The position numbers were made by a program, and so were the translations under genes. From an uncultured Rickettsiales bacterium (GTDB lineage Bacteria > Pseudomonadota > Alphaproteobacteria > Rickettsiales > UBA1997), in the NCBI GenBank assembly GCA_944390875.1, contig CALXRO010000056.1:1-17054 (forward strand): a stretch of DNA of 17,054 nucleotides. Direction: 5' to 3'. The stretch's first letter is position 1; every line of letters begins with the position of its first letter. The notes under the pieces are model-generated. The model was not told the origin of the DNA and made no database searches. It was given only the letters and a program-made list of their open reading frames with translations. Below, piece by piece: positions 14,801 through 17,054 of the stretch.

Positions 14801-17054
14801 TTAAAACCTGAAAACATTTCAGCATGGATATTTAATGCATTTAAATTTGCTATTATGATATGGTTAATATTTTACAATGGTTGGCAAGACGGTGTTTATG
14901 ATAAACTCGTAAATTTTGCAACAGCTGGATATTCCTTTATAAATAATATTTTTGTTAAATCTATAAGAAATCCTAAAAACCAAATGGTCATTTTTAGTGA
15001 AAACGCAGAAGAAAGTATAATTTTAAGAGTTGTTGAAGTTAATAATATAAATACTTCAGTAGAAGCCGAACCTGTTATGTTATGTATAAAATATGATATA
15101 CTTGATAATGTTTCATATTCAAGAAGAGATATAAACACACAAAGATGTGAAAGGGGGTTTTACAGTAACTATAGAATAAATTCAACATATGAAGAAGGTT
15201 CTGAAATATTTGTAAGAAAAGCTACTAAAGAAGAAAGACGTACAAGTGAAAATGTAATAATATCAAATAATCAAGAACTTTCTAGACTAATATATTATAT
15301 TGATACATATAATAGCGATATTTCAAAAGTTAAAAAACTAAAAATACAAATAAAAGATGGAACTGGTTGGACTGATTTAAAAAATAGTAAATTATGGAAT
15401 CAAGAATACGATGGTTGTTATTTTGATACAACAGAATACAAAGAAAATAAAAATTATTTGGCGGCATTTGATACTTTAGATTGTAAATTAGCTAAATATT
15501 TAGGTTATTCTGTTAATATGGCAGGACCAAACATACTATTATACAGCGTAATTATGCTTGTTCCTTCATTTTTCTTTCCAGACACAGTTATTACAAAGGT
15601 TATTAACGCCTTAGGGGGCTTTATATTTGGTTTAATGATGACTTTTATTTTTATGATTTTTAACATAATAATAAAAGCTGTATATACTTTTACAGCATCA
15701 TTCTTTAATTTATCAATTTTAATATTAATATCTCCTATCATTCTACCACTTATGTTTTTTGAAAGAACAAAAAGAATATTTGACACATGGCTTGAATATA
15801 TAGCTGATAATATTTTTAAACCAATGATTAATTTTGCATCATTAGTTATTTATACTAATTTTATGGATATGATTTTACTAAAAGGTGTTATTTTTAAAAA
15901 TCATAGCGAAAAAGGTAGAGGTGCAATAGTTACTTGTAAGGATGGAAATTCTAGTTTTCTTTGCTTAATTAATGGAATACCAGGTGTTCAACAAATAAGT
16001 ATATTAGTAAATTCAAATTTTGTATCGGTAATTTTAGATTTAGCTATAGTATTTATATTTTTTAAATTATCAGATCAAATGTTAACTGATATTGAAAATA
16101 TATCAAATAGTATATTTAGAAGTCTATCTGGAGATAAACAAAGTTCATCAGCTTTAAGTGCTTCTGGTACACCTATGGGCAAAGGTGTTTCTGGTAGCTT
16201 AAAAAGTGCAATGTCTACTGGCTCAAAACTTGAGGCTATAAGACATAATTATATTGATAATGCTCCTGGTACTTTACTTAATAAAGCTAGCAAATCTAAT
16301 ATAAAAGGATTAAGAAAAATAGGCGAAGGCTTTGATAAAATGGTAGAAAAAAGAGATAAATTACTAAATAAAGCGGATTCTTTTTTAAACCATGCTAAAC
16401 GTGTTGCCTCATTCAAAACAAGATCTCTTATTAATAAGATAACATTAAAAGATCTTAGAGACTATAATAAATCTAAAAGAATGTTAGATAAGAATAAAGA
16501 ATTTTATAAAGAAAAAAGAAAAATTGAAGAGATGAAAAATAAAATAAAAAGACTTAAAGAAAAAGCTAAATTTTTAAGTTCACAAGAACGTAAAAAATTA
16601 GAAGATGAAATAAAAAAGATTGAAAATAAGATAAGCAAATTAAATAAAAGTAAAGTTATAAGAAAATATTATGAAAATATGAATTTTGTAACAAATAAAC
16701 TTAAAGGAGATTATACAAAAAAGATGATTGAACATATCAGAAAAAATGTTAAAAAACAAAATGATAAACATGGTTCTTATAAAGAAATTCTGGAAAAACT
16801 TATCAAACAAAATATTAAAAAACAAATAGTTAAAGGAGAAGAACATAATATTAATAAAATAGTTAATTATATGAATATCTTAAAAGAATTTTCTATTAAT
16901 ATAGATGATGACAAAGAATTTATAAAAAATAATATAAATAAGAAAAATAGAGAAGAATACAATTATCATAATAAAGTATCAAAAAAAACAGAGAAAAAGA
17001 AGGAAATAATTAGTAAAATTAAAAATAATATTAAAAAACTAAATGAACTTGGTA
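11810..17054 (+). CDS. virB6: Giant VirB6-family protein with coiled-coil tail (second paralogue); 3' end outside the window
   Basis: An uninterrupted frame of 1748 codons runs off the right edge. A Lys-rich start leads to a signal-like hydrophobic segment (about 30-50, ending VYA). Hydrophobic stretches near 88-110 and 130-150 follow, then a long soluble part with about 20 cysteines from residue 383 to about 920. Landmarks parallel the first VirB6: CGHNWLSY (383-390), CIDPRPD (475-481), FACNRF (523-528), LCPYNF (672-677), TECIFE (885-890), YDGC (1200-1203), FDTLDC (1220-1225) and FERTK (1317-1321). Membrane spans lie near 972-990, 1004-1024, 1241-1262, 1270-1315 and 1404-1424. It differs in having a Gly-rich linker (738-741), a soluble insert (about 1050-1198) and, from about 1440, a hydrophilic Lys/Glu/Asn-rich tail with a strong coiled coil (about 1560-1618). 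That tail is presumably cytoplasmic. It starts 18 bases after the previous gene, in the same operon. The role as a channel subunit is inferred from the family; the tail's role is unknown. Confidence 0.92.
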   Translation, partial: MIKNIKFKSIIKLKEKIKKLTMKKKFFKKLFIYSLFFILNYYNSIISVYAMINPNEKNYRSYVIKSITDDNIPSDSGNSSNDTLGSIMQFMQFIPGLSLIIPSFSCIIKTGIEAFLSSDLLTGDADFLGSVLGVIGVISSLASMSPTESNGAIAIQSVFNSNLYCKYQKIYYEETEYITKTEADGSTGGYPIFPIYPITIPIKKGQCVVGDILESSFKKMNNLNAKETKCSFSFSPTDDQCLLDINIPIMIEKSLQDSVTDTVCFSSSLKKKLKRLAKKKIAGKVAKFSFIELITLGVTGAELFVDERLALDPISLMGVLMMQITFELVSTLPKELKSMNFACAIARLSIAQVIQYISQITITAVADSNYEKAKESLPVYKFCGHNWLSYDKEWIYDDDKKPDTYPRKGVNEKSYYKDILEKINTGNVKNDITNRNFREYIYGGKEYVSGIPEKENYAKKIAGTVVANDYDYEYCIDPRPDDISGLNYSVDNLEKEITNISSFSNTIDISQRYYMRGNDKGNFACNRFFYDGQSPCIVPEKEVSNKQDDTNNFKKEEIGSFYGTKYYKISGEETIDICTRTFDMARKCCKYRSKHLVCLEKINNETDRDVEASTFCFSHVIDSYGAGDRTVFEFLVNRDSSKYGPTCKLDGLEFEAAKKTNTDYVCVYSYGLCPYNFKLNAGLNYKASFCDSNELEGFTHDNAGFLQRRATHKNAQECRLGFFSAKRQAEYEQMDSAGGGGDNTNFPKEMYSRVSKDMKDFNSKDFELIYNLTQESLNEDSQNRVDNAKLGYNSSYEEGVSEEKEIYEIIPNSHTKTDFYGKIKNLCQYRAHCIEVEKEENLSDDSNITGSLFVDSSCTGKSSNSRNISPGHTGSISIQFSAPVTECIFETLKNLINGIAGVSLCADGSSNNSYGYCGLDTEETVLTHVKNKNNAYLDLKYGKKEGVHIIKGQKLPDSYNPFYKLQKYLKTTIKAFLTLFLVIYFYKKLLLGDLENLLKPENISAWIFNAFKFAIMIWLIFYNGWQDGVYDKLVNFATAGYSFINNIFVKSIRNPKNQMVIFSENAEESIILRVVEVNNINTSVEAEPVMLCIKYDILDNVSYSRRDINTQRCERGFYSNYRINSTYEEGSEIFVRKATKEERRTSENVIISNNQELSRLIYYIDTYNSDISKVKKLKIQIKDGTGWTDLKNSKLWNQEYDGCYFDTTEYKENKNYLAAFDTLDCKLAKYLGYSVNMAGPNILLYSVIMLVPSFFFPDTVITKVINALGGFIFGLMMTFIFMIFNIIIKAVYTFTASFFNLSILILISPIILPLMFFERTKRIFDTWLEYIADNIFKPMINFASLVIYTNFMDMILLKGVIFKNHSEKGRGAIVTCKDGNSSFLCLINGIPGVQQISILVNSNFVSVILDLAIVFIFFKLSDQMLTDIENISNSIFRSLSGDKQSSSALSASGTPMGKGVSGSLKSAMSTGSKLEAIRHNYIDNAPGTLLNKASKSNIKGLRKIGEGFDKMVEKRDKLLNKADSFLNHAKRVASFKTRSLINKITLKDLRDYNKSKRMLDKNKEFYKEKRKIEEMKNKIKRLKEKAKFLSSQERKKLEDEIKKIENKISKLNKSKVIRKYYENMNFVTNKLKGDYTKKMIEHIRKNVKKQNDKHGSYKEILEKLIKQNIKKQIVKGEEHNINKIVNYMNILKEFSINIDDDKEFIKNNINKKNREEYNYHNKVSKKTEKKKEIISKIKNNIKKLNELG

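Noticed and set aside
11810..17054. Possibility that the second virB6 is a pseudogene or a fusion caused by a sequencing error
   Set aside because: No in-frame stop occurs over 1748 codons, codon use is even, and the VirB6 landmarks appear in the right order up to the tail.
1..17054. CRISPR arrays, insertion sequences, integrase or attachment sites
   Set aside because: No regularly spaced direct repeats, transposase or recombinase motifs, or terminal inverted repeats were seen; simple AT-rich similarity between positions was judged to be compositional.

Overview
The window is very AT-rich and densely coded, uses the standard genetic code (TGA as stop, TGG for Trp), and is intact throughout. 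It looks like a chromosomal piece of an obligate intracellular alphaproteobacterium of the order Rickettsiales. The main evidence is a virB3-virB4-virB6-virB6 run in which the VirB6 proteins are greatly enlarged and cysteine-rich, as in the rickettsial vir homolog (rvh) type IV secretion system. Supporting evidence is an alphaproteobacterial-type SspB and a capsid protein resembling that of gene transfer agents (GTAs). Family and genus cannot be fixed from this window.

Left part (1-2250): the 3' portion of a GTA/HK97-type major capsid gene runs in from the left edge and ends at a rho-independent terminator. Converging on it is a minus-strand pair, sspB-plsY, separated by 2 bases: a ClpXP adaptor and the acyl-phosphate glycerol-3-phosphate acyltransferase of phospholipid synthesis. 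No other phage gene is visible.

Middle part (2251-5218): a divergent intergenic region with candidate promoters both ways leads into a tightly packed plus-strand trio: a secreted DUF2066-type protein, an AI-2E/PerM-type membrane protein (1-base overlap) and a small MerR-type regulator (2-base gap). A near-perfect sigma70 promoter sits across the merR stop codon and drives a 60-residue protein that I do not recognise.

Right part (5219-17054): after a 182-base non-coding leader with candidate promoters, a type IV secretion operon begins: virB3, virB4 (the ATPase), then two VirB6-family genes. VirB3, VirB4 and VirB6 together form inner-membrane parts of the secretion machine. The first VirB6 (1226 residues) and the second (at least 1748 residues, cut by the right edge) are paralogues sharing a series of landmark motifs. 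Each carries a large cysteine-rich domain that is probably periplasmic. The second has two extra elements: a soluble insert of roughly 130-160 residues between membrane segments, and a C-terminal Lys/Glu-rich coiled-coil tail of more than 300 residues that is still open at the window edge. The unusual content of the window is in these VirB6 elaborations, the isolated GTA-like capsid gene and the small promoter-driven orphan gene.
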